From Shimia marina (GTDB taxonomy: Bacteria > Pseudomonadota > Alphaproteobacteria > Rhodobacterales > Rhodobacteraceae), in NCBI RefSeq assembly GCF_001458175.1, contig NZ_CYPW01000032.1, positions 7,661 through 71,660 on the forward strand: a DNA stretch of 64,000 nt, given 5' to 3'. Under the pieces are notes generated by a model. That model searched no databases, had not been told where the DNA came from, and saw only the letters and a program-made list of their open reading frames with translations. The number at the start of each line of letters is the position of its first letter. Position 1 is the stretch's first letter. Of this stretch, positions 25,089 through 33,701 are shown piece by piece. Made by a program: the position numbers and the translations under genes.

Positions 25089-25358
25089 TTAGCGACGGAT
25101 GCCCAGACGCTTGATCAGGTCCTGATAGCGTGCTTCGTCTTTGCCCTTGGTGTAGTCCAGCAGCTTACGGCGCTGAGCAACCATTTTCAGAAGACCACGG
25201 CGGCCGTGGTTGTCTTTCTTGTGGGTTTTGAAGTGCTCGGTCAGGGTGTTGATGCGGGATGTCAGGATCGCAACCTGGACTTCCGGAGAACCGGTGTCGC
25301 CCTCTTTGGTCGCGAATTCTTTCATCAGGCGTGCTTTTTCTTCAACAGTGATCGACAT
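25089..25358 (-). CDS. rpsO: 30S ribosomal protein S15
   Basis: Primary 16S rRNA-binding protein of the small subunit platform. The 89-residue protein has the full S15 sequence: [55 protein letters not shown] and [12 protein letters not shown]. Normal length. It lies downstream of truB, with the DUF1643 gene inserted between them, and would usually be followed by pnp, which here is 5.7 kb away behind a terminator. Confidence 0.98.
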   Translation of the reverse strand: MSITVEEKARLMKEFATKEGDTGSPEVQVAILTSRINTLTEHFKTHKKDNHGRRGLLKMVAQRRKLLDYTKGKDEARYQDLIKRLGIRR

Positions 25359-25504
25359 CGGGGTCTCCTATATCAAAGGGTTTCGGGCACGAGCCGGGAT
25401 GTCGTCCAGCAAGGTCCATAGAGATCTCCCTCAAGAGATTCCCTTGAGAGATGGGCGTACATAGGCGCAAACCCCTTAAAAGAAAAGGGGGAACTGTTGC
25501 GCTG

Positions 25505-26029
25505 CTAGGTCTGGCAGGTGTTCAGTTGCCAGAGTTCCGGCTGTTGCGTGTAGGCAATGTAAAGCGGGTGGCGCGGATGCCCCGCCTTTGTGAGGCCCAG
25601 ACAGTGAATATCCTGCCCGGTGCTTTGCAGAACGTCACGCATTTGAAAGCCGCGCTGCTGATGATCGCCATGCGCGCCCCAGGCTGCGAGGATAGTATCC
25701 GCCCACAGACAGCTTTCCGCCACAACTGCGTCATTGTCAGGCCCCGCTGGCGCAGGGTGCTGGCGCATTTTCTTAGGGTCGGTTTCTCGCAGGGCAAAGA
25801 TGTTCACCGCGCGAAACCCTCCAAAACCCAAGGCTCTTGCACGGCGTTCGCAGCGTTCGATTGTTGGGTCGTTCTGTTGCTCGGTCGCTTTGGAAGGGTT
25901 GAGCATGATGAACAGAAGACGTGGCCGCGCGCTGTCCCAAATGCGGGTCAGCGCATAGCGATATGTCTCGCAATCAGAGTAGATCGCGGAGGAGGCGGCA
26001 TCGTCTTTTTGAAAGTGGCGCGTGATCAT
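25505..26029 (-). CDS. DUF1643 domain protein
   Basis: A 174-residue protein of the DUF1643 family, function unknown. Family marks are LLFIMLNPSKATEQQNDPTIERC near residue 38-60, GFGGFRAVNIFALRETDP, and WGAHGDHQQRG. The conserved Asn/Pro and Asp/Thr residues suggest a nucleotide-handling enzyme, but no activity is established that I can cite. It starts 13 bases after the truB stop on the same strand, so it is probably in the truB-rpsO transcription unit. Confidence 0.85.
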   Translation of the reverse strand: MITRHFQKDDAASSAIYSDCETYRYALTRIWDSARPRLLFIMLNPSKATEQQNDPTIERCERRARALGFGGFRAVNIFALRETDPKKMRQHPAPAGPDNDAVVAESCLWADTILAAWGAHGDHQQRGFQMRDVLQSTGQDIHCLGLTKAGHPRHPLYIAYTQQPELWQLNTCQT

Positions 26030-26042
26030 GACCGGGGTTGTT

Positions 26043-26960
26043 TCAGAGATCTTCTGATTTCACAAAGACCCGGCTTGGATGCAGCTCTCCGGCTTTGAAG
26101 ATACCAACGGCCACAGCTTCACCTTCATAGCTTGCCCAGCATTCTTCGCCGTATTCAATATCATGTGCCAGCACCATGCCCGGGTTGCCATTGCGCAGGC
26201 GCACCGTGCCTTCGGGAGTGGCTTTGACTTCGGGCAGGTCCGCCAGCCCCTCTTCGAGCGGGCGCAGATGGGTGTCAAGCTCGGGTTGCTTCGCCATCTC
26301 GTCAATTTTCTCAATGCTCAGCCCTTCGCTGGCATCAAAAGGGCCAGACCAGATGCGACGCAGTTCGCGTACGTGACCGTAACAGCCAAGAGCCGCACCC
26401 AAGTCACGGGCGATGGAACGCACGTAGCCGCCTTTGCCACAGGTCATTTCCAATGTGACGTGATCGTCGTCTTCACGCTCAATCATCAAAAGCTCTTCGA
26501 CCCAGAGCGGGCGGGCGGCGAGTTCGACATCTTCGCCATCACGCGCCAGCTTGTAGGCGCGCTCCCCGTCAATTTTCACCGCAGAAAACTTGGGGGGCAC
26601 TTGCATGATGTCGCCGACAAACTGGCCCAATGCCGCTTTGATTTCTTCGTCGGAAGGACGGCTTTCGGACTGTGCGATGATTTCGCCTTCGGCGTCGTCG
26701 GTATTGGTCGCTTGCCCCAAACGTACAGTGAACGTGTATGCCTTTAGCGCATCGGTGATGTAAGGGACCGTTTTGGTCGCTTCTCCGAGTGCCACGGCCA
26801 GAACGCCCGTTGCATCAGGATCCAGGGTGCCGGCATGCCCGGCCTTCTTCGCATTGAAAGCCCAGCGCACTTTGTTCACCACAGAGGTGGAGGTCATGCC
26901 AGCGGGTTTGTCGACCACAAGCCAGCCAGAAATGTCGCGTCCTTTGCGTTTGCGTCCCAT
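26043..26960 (-). CDS. truB: tRNA pseudouridine(55) synthase
   Basis: Forms pseudouridine 55 in the T loop of tRNAs. The 305-residue protein has the TruB motifs [13 protein letters not shown] at the N-terminus, [16 protein letters not shown] with the catalytic Asp (about residue 48), [10 protein letters not shown], and [12 protein letters not shown]. The start ATG at 26960 gives the usual basic N-terminus (MGRKRKGRD). It sits between rbfA-side genes and rpsO, as in many bacteria. Confidence 0.97.
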   Translation of the reverse strand: MGRKRKGRDISGWLVVDKPAGMTSTSVVNKVRWAFNAKKAGHAGTLDPDATGVLAVALGEATKTVPYITDALKAYTFTVRLGQATNTDDAEGEIIAQSESRPSDEEIKAALGQFVGDIMQVPPKFSAVKIDGERAYKLARDGEDVELAARPLWVEELLMIEREDDDHVTLEMTCGKGGYVRSIARDLGAALGCYGHVRELRRIWSGPFDASEGLSIEKIDEMAKQPELDTHLRPLEEGLADLPEVKATPEGTVRLRNGNPGMVLAHDIEYGEECWASYEGEAVAVGIFKAGELHPSRVFVKSEDL

Positions 26961-27044
26961 GCTTTTGACCTCTTGATGTGCAGTGAAGGCGGCGACCTAC
27001 CGGATCGGTTTGATCCTGTCAATTTAAGCTGATTGAAAAACACC

Positions 27045-27070
27045 CAAAGAGAAAGGCCACTGGAGCCTTT
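27045..27070 (-). terminator. Candidate terminator after the phosphodiester-glycosidase-like gene
   Basis: AAAGGC at 27052-27057 and GCCTTT at 27065-27070 form a small stem; on the minus strand it is followed by CTCTTTGG. It is 70 bases past the stop codon at 27140 and upstream of truB. The stem is short. Confidence 0.45.
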
Positions 27071-27139
27071 GTTGTGCCAGGCACGCCTTGAATAAAATGA
27101 TGAAGTGGTTCCACTATTTCGGTATCGCCCATAAGCGCG

Positions 27140-27871
27140 TCACTCTGAAGTGATCACGCCCACCATTGGCCCGAGCCAGAACCCGGCATCCGATCGGTCA
27201 AGTTGGGGCGCGTGCAGACGGCTGACTTTGCCGTCAAAATAAAGCGCGTTTGGCGTCTTGAGGACATCTCGAAAGAAACGCCCAAAGCGATGAAATGTGA
27301 CTGGTGTATTGGAGATCACAAAATAGGCGGTTGTGCCATCTTTGGAGGTGCCCACACCATTGCGTAAAAAGCGTGATGTGCTGTCTTTCAAAAAACGCGG
27401 ATGGAGGGCGCCGTCAATCACCAGCATCGGGCCGGATTGTGTGGCGTCGCGGCATTCGGGGGCGTGTTTGGCGAAGGTCAGTGTTTCAATGACCTGCGCG
27501 GATTTGGGTGTGATACAAAACACGCCGTTGGGCAAAAGTCCAAAATTGCCGCGGCTCGCATTGGTGAGAAGCGGCGCTTGTTCTTTGTTATTTTCGACAT
27601 AGTAGCCAACCGGACTGCGGTTGGCGTGATACATGCCCGCGTTCATTGCAAACGCGAGCTTTTGTTCGTCTGCAAGGTCGCGTTCGATATCACGAAATTG
27701 CCCCAACACTGTGCCGCTGTCATCTCTCAGAAAAAGCCGCAGGTCTTCTTGGGTGACATCAACGGTACAGACCGTCATGCTCGTGCCTTCAAAGCCTTCG
27801 TCCTGACATGTCACTGCACTGGCCCAGCCAGGGAGGAACATCACCAGAAGGAAGACAGCATAGCGAATCAC
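27140..27871 (-). CDS. Phosphodiester glycosidase family protein (NAGPA/DUF2233 domain), secreted
   Basis: Predicted periplasmic protein related to the NAGPA domain of N-acetylglucosamine-1-phosphodiester alpha-N-acetylglucosaminidase. The 243-residue product has a signal peptide (MIRYAVFLLVMFLPGWASA, cleavage after ASA) and the family blocks LAFAMNAGMYHANRSPVGYYVE, GVFCITPKSA, SGPMLVIDGALHP and FRNGVG-like RFLRNGVGTS. The true substrate in bacteria is unknown. The GTG start overlaps the rbfA stop by four bases, so it is translationally coupled to rbfA, an unusual partner for a ribosome maturation factor. Confidence 0.85.
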   Translation of the reverse strand: MIRYAVFLLVMFLPGWASAVTCQDEGFEGTSMTVCTVDVTQEDLRLFLRDDSGTVLGQFRDIERDLADEQKLAFAMNAGMYHANRSPVGYYVENNKEQAPLLTNASRGNFGLLPNGVFCITPKSAQVIETLTFAKHAPECRDATQSGPMLVIDGALHPRFLKDSTSRFLRNGVGTSKDGTTAYFVISNTPVTFHRFGRFFRDVLKTPNALYFDGKVSRLHAPQLDRSDAGFWLGPMVGVITSE

Positions 27872-28299
27872 GGGGTGTCGTTGCCTTCTGCGTCACTGGC
27901 ATCTGTCTTGGCCACATCTGCCTGAACCCGTTCATCAGACAGCATGCGCCGCGTGGCGTCCATCTGATCAAAAGTGGTGTCGATGCGGAAGCGCAGATCA
28001 GGCGCATGCTTCAGCTTGGCTTTGCGACCTATGATGCGGCGCAATTCCCCTTTGTGACGGGCCAGAAGTGCAATCGCTTCTTCCTGTTTGTCGCCCCCCA
28101 AAGGCAGTACAAACACCGTTGCTATGCTGAGATCAGGAGTCACGCGCACTTCGCCTACCGTCAGGGACAGGCGGGTGATATCGGGGTCATGCAATTCGTC
28201 ACGCAGCAGGACTTCGGACAGGGTACGCCGGATCAGTTCGCCAACACGCAACTGACGCTGGGAGGGGCCACGGCCCTCAGAGAAAGAGTTCTTTGCCAT
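27868..28299 (-). CDS. rbfA: 30S ribosome-binding factor A
   Basis: Late 16S rRNA maturation factor. The 143-residue protein starts at ATG 28299 (MAKNSFSEGRGPSQRQLRVGELIRR) and shows the KH-like RbfA fold with DPDITRLSLTVGEVRVTPDLSIATVFVLPL and LKHAPDLRFRIDTTFDQM. The C-terminus has the acidic extension seen in alphaproteobacteria. It is first of the leftward set with the NAGPA-like gene and truB, and divergent from dapB. Confidence 0.95.
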   Translation of the reverse strand: MAKNSFSEGRGPSQRQLRVGELIRRTLSEVLLRDELHDPDITRLSLTVGEVRVTPDLSIATVFVLPLGGDKQEEAIALLARHKGELRRIIGRKAKLKHAPDLRFRIDTTFDQMDATRRMLSDERVQADVAKTDASDAEGNDTP

Positions 28300-28400
28300 A
28301 AGCTTCACTTAGGCTTTCTGACAGGCTTTGCCAAGCTGGATTGCTTTCTATAAGCAGAGGGCAACGTCGTATTGGCAGCCTGATAATTGGAGAGCCCCTC

Positions 28401-29210
28401 ATGCAAGACTTGCCCGGAATCGTCATCACCGGAGCCTCAGGACGTATGGGGCAGATGTTGATCAAGACCGTTGTGGAAAGTGACAAAGCCAAGCTTGTGG
28501 GCGTGGTTGAGCGCGAAGGGCATGACTGGGTTGGGCGCGATATCGGCGAAGCCATGGGAGGCGCGCCTCTTGGGGTGACGGTTACGGATCAGGCGCTTGA
28601 TGCTTTTGCCAAGGCTCAGGCGGTGATCGACTTCACGGCACCTGCTGCCACGGTGCAATTTGCCAAATTGGCGGCTCAGGCGCGTGCGGTGCATGTGATC
28701 GGTACAACCGGCATGACAGAGGATGATATCGCCCAATTGGCCCCATGTGCGCGTCATGCGGTTATTGTGCGAGCGGGCAACATGAGCCTTGGTGTCAATC
28801 TGTTGACCAAATTGACCGAGAAAGTGGCCGCTGCTCTTGATGAGGATTTCGATATCGAGATCATCGAGGCGCATCATCATCACAAAGTGGATGCGCCCAG
28901 TGGCACTGCTTTGATGCTGGGGGAGGCCGCTGCGCAGGGGCGGGGCGTTGCGCTTTCTGATGTTGCCGATCGTGGCAGAGATGGAATCACCGGTGCCCGT
29001 AAACGTGGCGATATTGGCTTTACGGCTATTCGTGGCGGAGACATTGTTGGAGAGCACGACGTTCTTTTTGCGGCGGCAGGGGAGCGCATTGTGTTGCGTC
29101 ACCTTGCAACGGACCGTGCAATCTTCGCGCGCGGCGCTCTGAAGGCAGCGCTCTGGGGGCAAGGTCAAAAGCCCGGCGAATATGACATGTTGGATGTTTT
29201 GGGGCTGTAG
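28401..29210 (+). CDS. dapB: 4-hydroxy-tetrahydrodipicolinate reductase
   Basis: NAD(P)H-dependent step of lysine/diaminopimelate synthesis. The 269-residue protein shows the nucleotide-binding [30 protein letters not shown], the segment VIGTTGM, the catalytic [16 protein letters not shown], and [17 protein letters not shown]. The start ATG at 28401 follows GGAGAG. It is divergent from rbfA and monocistronic. Confidence 0.97.
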   Translation: MQDLPGIVITGASGRMGQMLIKTVVESDKAKLVGVVEREGHDWVGRDIGEAMGGAPLGVTVTDQALDAFAKAQAVIDFTAPAATVQFAKLAAQARAVHVIGTTGMTEDDIAQLAPCARHAVIVRAGNMSLGVNLLTKLTEKVAAALDEDFDIEIIEAHHHHKVDAPSGTALMLGEAAAQGRGVALSDVADRGRDGITGARKRGDIGFTAIRGGDIVGEHDVLFAAAGERIVLRHLATDRAIFARGALKAALWGQGQKPGEYDMLDVLGL

Positions 29211-29390
29211 ATTTTAGCCCAAGGTACTGAAATTAAATTGCGATTTCCTATGTGTTCCGCCGGTGGTGTGCTGGCGGGGGCTGGTTGGTATCGCCTCAAA
29301 AACGCGCTACTCTTTGGCTGTGGCCGACAAAAGATGTATTTTTTGTTGGCAGGTGGATGTTCGTGTGTTTTTATGCGGTCAGTCAAAAAC

Positions 29391-29406
29391 TTAAATGATC
29401 ATTTAA
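29391..29406. promoter_or_regulatory. 16-bp perfect palindrome upstream of the quaternary-amine transporter
   Basis: TTAAATGATCATTTAA reads the same on both strands and is 24 bases before the start of the binding-protein gene, within the expected promoter/transcript start zone. It looks like an operator for a TetR- or GntR-type dimer; the regulator is not in the immediate vicinity. Confidence 0.7.
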
Positions 29407-29430
29407 AAAATGACTCGCAGGGAGAGATGC

Positions 29431-30393
29431 ATGACCAAGATTTTGAAAGCCAGCTTGTCTGCTTTGGCCGTGACTGCAGTGGCAATGTCCGCTCAGGCTG
29501 CTGAACTGGGGGCTGCGGATGAGCCAATCAAACTGGCCCTGAATGAATGGACGGGCCAGCACGTGACCACGCATGTTGCCGGTGAGATGCTCAAGGCCGC
29601 TGGCTACGAGGTTGAATATGTCACCGCCGGGATGATGAACCAGTTTCAGGCCATTGCGGATGGAGACATCCACGCGACGCTGGAAATCTGGTCTTCGAAC
29701 GTCTCTGATCAATACGCTGTGCTGAAAGATGACGGCAAACTTGAAGAGCTGTCGGATCTTGGTCTGAATGCGCGCGAAGGCATTGCCTACCCCGCACATG
29801 TGGCCGATCTCTGTCCGGGGCTGCCGGCCTGGGAAGCGCTGAAAGACTGTGCGATCAATTTTGCCACTGCTGAAACTCTACCCGCAGGCCGCTTGGTGGA
29901 TTACCCCGCGGATTGGGGGACACCGGGTGCAGATCGCATGGTTGGGCTGGATCTGCCATTCAAGGCAGTGCCAGCAGGCTCTGAGGGAGCGTTGATCGCA
30001 GAATTGCGCGCCTCTACTGAGAAAAAGTCGCCATTGCTGATCACCTTCTGGCAGCCGCATTGGGCCATGTCTGCATATGATGTGAAATTTGTGGAGCTTC
30101 CCGCCGGTGAAGATGCATGTTTCACGGATCCAGCCTGGGGGCCAAATCCAAACGCCATCAATGATTGTGACTTCTCTGCCAGCCGTATTTTCAAGGCAGC
30201 ATGGCCCGGTCTGAAAGATAAATGGCCAGCCGCACATGAGATTTTGGTGAATTATCAGCTGTCCGTGGAAGCACAGCAGCCGATGATGGGCGCCGTGGAT
30301 GTTGACGGTGACTCCGTTGAAGACGTCGTTGCCGAGTGGATGGCCGCCAATGAAGGCGCCTGGAAGCCCGTTGTCGACGCTGCAACCAAGTAA
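29431..30393 (+). CDS. Glycine betaine/TMAO-type ABC transporter, substrate-binding protein
   Basis: Periplasmic binding protein of the OpuAC/ProX class for quaternary amines. The 320-residue protein starts with a signal peptide (MTKILKASLSALAVTAVAMS, cleavage after AQA), then IKLALNEWTGQHVTTHVAGEML and AGMMNQFQAIADGDIHATLEIW, with many Trp/Tyr residues (WQPHWAMSAYDVKFVELP) suited to a cation-binding aromatic cage. Gene order (binding protein, ATPase, permease) matches TmoXVW, the TMAO importer of marine Roseobacter bacteria, but choline, glycine betaine or similar ligands remain possible. The start at 29431 follows GGGAGA. Confidence 0.87.
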   Translation: MTKILKASLSALAVTAVAMSAQAAELGAADEPIKLALNEWTGQHVTTHVAGEMLKAAGYEVEYVTAGMMNQFQAIADGDIHATLEIWSSNVSDQYAVLKDDGKLEELSDLGLNAREGIAYPAHVADLCPGLPAWEALKDCAINFATAETLPAGRLVDYPADWGTPGADRMVGLDLPFKAVPAGSEGALIAELRASTEKKSPLLITFWQPHWAMSAYDVKFVELPAGEDACFTDPAWGPNPNAINDCDFSASRIFKAAWPGLKDKWPAAHEILVNYQLSVEAQQPMMGAVDVDGDSVEDVVAEWMAANEGAWKPVVDAATK

Positions 30394-30399
30394 GACCAA

Positions 30400-31452
30400 A
30401 TGACTGAAAAAAATAGCACCGCTCCGGCGATTGCCGTCGAAGGCCTTTGGCAGGTCTTCGGCGAAAACGCCGCTTCTGCACTGCGTGATGCACGTAGTGC
30501 TGGGGATGAAAAAAGTATCGCGGAAAAGCTCAAGGAAAAAAGCCTCATCCCGGCCGTTCGTGCCGCGAATTTTGAGGTCAAGTCAGGTGAGCTCTTTGTG
30601 ATTATGGGCCTGTCGGGCTCCGGTAAATCGACTCTCATCCGTTGCATTTCGCGTCTGATTGAGCCGACCGCCGGGTCGGTGCGCATCGACGGCGAAGATA
30701 TTCTGCAAGCCAGCGACAAGCGGTTGATTGAGCTGCGCCGTCACAAGCTTGGCATGGTCTTTCAGCACTTCGGCCTGTTCCCGCACATGACCGTGGCGGA
30801 CAATGTTGGCTTCCCTTTGAAAATGCAGGGGATGGGCAAGGCCGAGCGCCGCGCGCGCGCTTTGGAAGTGCTTGAGATGGTTGATCTGAACGGGCGTGAA
30901 GACACATATCCGCGCAACCTGTCAGGGGGGCAGCGTCAGCGCGTCGGCATCGCGCGCAGCTTGGCCGTGAACCCGGATATCTGGTTTCTTGATGAACCGT
31001 TTTCGGCTTTGGATCCCCTCATTCGCCGCCAATTGCAGGATGAATTCCTCAATATCCAAGCGACTCTGAAAAAGTCGATCGTCTTCATCACGCATGATAT
31101 TCAGGAAGCCCTCAAGCTTGCTGATCGTATTGCGATTATGAAAGACGGGGAAGTGGTGCAGATTGGCACCCCGGAAGAGATCATTCTGCATCCGGTGAAT
31201 GACTATGTCGCAGAGTTTTCCAAAGATGTTCCCAAAGGGCGTCACGCACGGGTGGAATCCGTCTTGATGGAGGGCATCCCGGCCAATATGCCCGATGATC
31301 CCGGCATTCGCGTGGGCATGAGCATCGACGCGGCGCTGAGCAAATGTATGGATCTGTATGAGCCGGTGCCTGTGCGGGACGCGCAGGGTGAGTTGATTGG
31401 CGCGGTCAATCCGCATGAACTTGCCAAAGCTTTGCAGGCAGAAGAAACATGA
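30400..31452 (+). CDS. Glycine betaine/TMAO-type ABC transporter, ATP-binding protein
   Basis: ATPase of the transporter, ProV/OpuAA-like with an N-terminal extension. The 350-residue protein has residues 10-45 typical for this class (VEGLWQVFGENAASAL), Walker A GLSGSGKST at about 70-78, VFQHFGLFPHMTV, the signature LSGGQRQR, Walker B WFLDEP, and the His loop FITHDIQEAL. The last 75 residues resemble a reduced CBS-like regulatory domain. It starts 6 bases after the binding-protein stop and overlaps the permease start (ATGA). Confidence 0.92.
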   Translation: MTEKNSTAPAIAVEGLWQVFGENAASALRDARSAGDEKSIAEKLKEKSLIPAVRAANFEVKSGELFVIMGLSGSGKSTLIRCISRLIEPTAGSVRIDGEDILQASDKRLIELRRHKLGMVFQHFGLFPHMTVADNVGFPLKMQGMGKAERRARALEVLEMVDLNGREDTYPRNLSGGQRQRVGIARSLAVNPDIWFLDEPFSALDPLIRRQLQDEFLNIQATLKKSIVFITHDIQEALKLADRIAIMKDGEVVQIGTPEEIILHPVNDYVAEFSKDVPKGRHARVESVLMEGIPANMPDDPGIRVGMSIDAALSKCMDLYEPVPVRDAQGELIGAVNPHELAKALQAEET

Positions 31453-33521
31453 GCGCCGTTGAGACAGCCTCCCAAGATCAGGCGCGCAGGCTACAGATCA
31501 CGCGGGGGAGTGTCGCGGCGCTTCTGGTGCTGGTGATTGCCGCAATCTGCCGATTTTGGGGAGAGGAGTTGACCTGGCTGGTGAGCTGGCCTGATGCGCT
31601 GACTGTGCCGATGACCGATTGGGTTGGTGCAGGCGTCGGTTGGTTTTTGGCGGTGTTCAAGCCGATTGCACGTGTCTTTTCCTATCTTCTTGAATTTCCA
31701 ATGACATGGGTCGGTGGGCTGTTGGGCGGCGCGCCCTGGCCGCTTATCTTGGGCAGCGTCACTGCGCTTGGCTGGTTGATCGGCGGCGCGCGCATGGCGG
31801 CCCTTGGCTTCTTCGGCTTTGGCTTTGTTGTGATCAGTGGCTATTGGCTTGAGGGTATGAACACGCTTGCTCTGGTGGCGGTCTCCGTGCCGTTGGCGGC
31901 GCTCTTGGGGGCGGGCATTGGCATTTTTGCCTTCGAATATCCGAAACTCAAAAGCAGTGTGAATGTGGTTTTGGATGTGATGCAGACCATGCCAACGTTT
32001 GCCTATCTCACGCCTCTGCTTGTGCTCTTTGGGTTTGGTCCCGTGGTGGGTCTGATTGCCTCTGCAATTTTTGCGGCCCCGCCAATGGCGCGTAACGTCT
32101 TGTTGGGACTTGAGCGTGTGGAGCCAGAAATCCGCGAGGCGGCCGTGATGTCTGGTGGCACCCGGCGCCAACAGTTGTTTTTGGTAGAATTGCCCGCTGC
32201 GTCACAACAGATCATGGTGGGCTTCAACCAATGTCTGATGGCGGCGTTGAGTATGGTCATTATCGCGGCGGTGATTGGCGGTTTTGAGGATATCGGCTGG
32301 GAAGTGCTCCTGACCATGCGCAAGGCGTTGTTTGGACCCGCGTTTCTTGCAGGATCTGTGATTGTGGTGTTCGCCGTTGTGATTGACCGCATGTCCGCCG
32401 CGCTGGCAGAGCCACGCCCGGCGCAGGACAAACGCGTGGCGCTGGGCATTTTTGCCATTGGTGCGCTGGTGGCTGTCTGGGCCGTGATCGCGGGGTGGAA
32501 CCCTGCGGGTATTGCCGCCATGGATGGTGTCGCCGACAAAGTTGATCATGGGGTGGGACAATTCACGGCAAATCACGGTGCCACGTTGGACACGATCAAG
32601 AACACCTCTATGTTCTATGGATTGTTGCCATTGCGGATTGGTCTGTCGGATGCGGTTTTGCCCTTTACATGGGGCTTTGCATGGACGGCGCAACATAGCT
32701 TTGTTTTTTACGCTGTCTTTGCTGCGATCGCTGCACTTGTCGCGTTGCGGGGACATCTGCCTCAGGCTGGCCTGGTATTGATTGGTGCCTATGTGCTTGA
32801 GACGGGCATTGCGCAATTGCCTTGGGCCTTCGTGATCTTTGGTGTTGGTGCCGTTGGTTGGGTCGCAGGGGGGCGTAAACTGGCCATTCAGGTGAGCGTG
32901 CTGCTTGGGCTGATCTTGGTTTCGGGCCTTTGGGAGCGTGCTTTGCTGTCACTGTATCTGAGTGGGGCATCTGTTGCGGCCTGTGCCCTTGTTGGCGGTG
33001 TGCTTGGGTTTTGGTCCGCCATGAGCCCACGGGCATGGATGGTGATCCGCCCTGTCTGTGACACATTGCAGACCATTCCGCTGTTCGTCTTTCTGATCCC
33101 TGTGCTTATGTTTTTCCAAATCGGAGAATTCTCTGCGTTTCTCGCTATTTGCATGTATGCGGTTGTGCCTATGATCCGCTACACTCGGCATGGTTTGATC
33201 TCCACGCCAGAAGAAATGATCGAAGCGGCTACGGCCAGCGGGGCAGGCAAGTGGCAAACCATGTTTGAGGTGCGAGCACCCTATGCGGCGCCGACAATCC
33301 TGCTCGGGCTTAATCAGACTATTCTTTACGCATTTGCCATGTTGGTGATTGCTGCGTTGATTGGGACGACGGGCTTAGGTCAGTCCATCTTTCTAGCGCT
33401 TGGGCAGGCTGATGTGGGCCTTGGGGTCACCGCAGGAGTGGCGATGGCCATACTTGCTCTGGTGGCAGACCGACTGGTGCAAGGGTTTGCCGAAGAGCGC
33501 AAGCAGGCTCTAGGCCTGTAA
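31449..33521 (+). CDS. Double-length permease of the glycine betaine/TMAO-type transporter
   Basis: A 690-residue membrane protein holding two ProW-type permease domains in tandem. The first coupling motif is near residue 235-255 (GGTRRQQLFLVELPAASQQI) with ALSMVIIAAVIGG after it; the second is near 595-620 (GAGKWQTMFEVRAPYAAPTI) followed by AFAMLVIAALIGTTGLGQ. Each half has about six spans, with further N-terminal and central spans. A fused pair means a single chain can form the whole membrane channel, replacing the usual homodimer. ATG at 31449 overlaps the ATPase stop. Confidence 0.9.
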   Translation: MSAVETASQDQARRLQITRGSVAALLVLVIAAICRFWGEELTWLVSWPDALTVPMTDWVGAGVGWFLAVFKPIARVFSYLLEFPMTWVGGLLGGAPWPLILGSVTALGWLIGGARMAALGFFGFGFVVISGYWLEGMNTLALVAVSVPLAALLGAGIGIFAFEYPKLKSSVNVVLDVMQTMPTFAYLTPLLVLFGFGPVVGLIASAIFAAPPMARNVLLGLERVEPEIREAAVMSGGTRRQQLFLVELPAASQQIMVGFNQCLMAALSMVIIAAVIGGFEDIGWEVLLTMRKALFGPAFLAGSVIVVFAVVIDRMSAALAEPRPAQDKRVALGIFAIGALVAVWAVIAGWNPAGIAAMDGVADKVDHGVGQFTANHGATLDTIKNTSMFYGLLPLRIGLSDAVLPFTWGFAWTAQHSFVFYAVFAAIAALVALRGHLPQAGLVLIGAYVLETGIAQLPWAFVIFGVGAVGWVAGGRKLAIQVSVLLGLILVSGLWERALLSLYLSGASVAACALVGGVLGFWSAMSPRAWMVIRPVCDTLQTIPLFVFLIPVLMFFQIGEFSAFLAICMYAVVPMIRYTRHGLISTPEEMIEAATASGAGKWQTMFEVRAPYAAPTILLGLNQTILYAFAMLVIAALIGTTGLGQSIFLALGQADVGLGVTAGVAMAILALVADRLVQGFAEERKQALGL

Positions 33522-33538
33522 GGGGCATCAATAGATAT

Positions 33539-33574
33539 GCGAGCGACCGGTTCTTTCGAGAGCCGGTCGTTCGC
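33539..33574 (+). terminator. Strong hairpin at the end of the transporter operon
   Basis: GCGAGCGACCGG pairs with CCGGTCGTTCGC over 12 bp (one G-T pair), 18 bases after the permease stop. There is no T run, so it may be an mRNA 3'-end stabiliser or a factor-dependent terminator. Confidence 0.6.
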
Positions 33575-33701
33575 CTAAGTGATAGGTCTGACCTATCCGA
33601 CAGAACAGGTTGCGTGTGAGTTGGAAGGCTCTAAGAGGCGACAAAAGCCGCTTTTTCTTTCATTTTGTTCTTTGGTGGCACAGTTTTGAAAGGCGTCTGT
33701 C

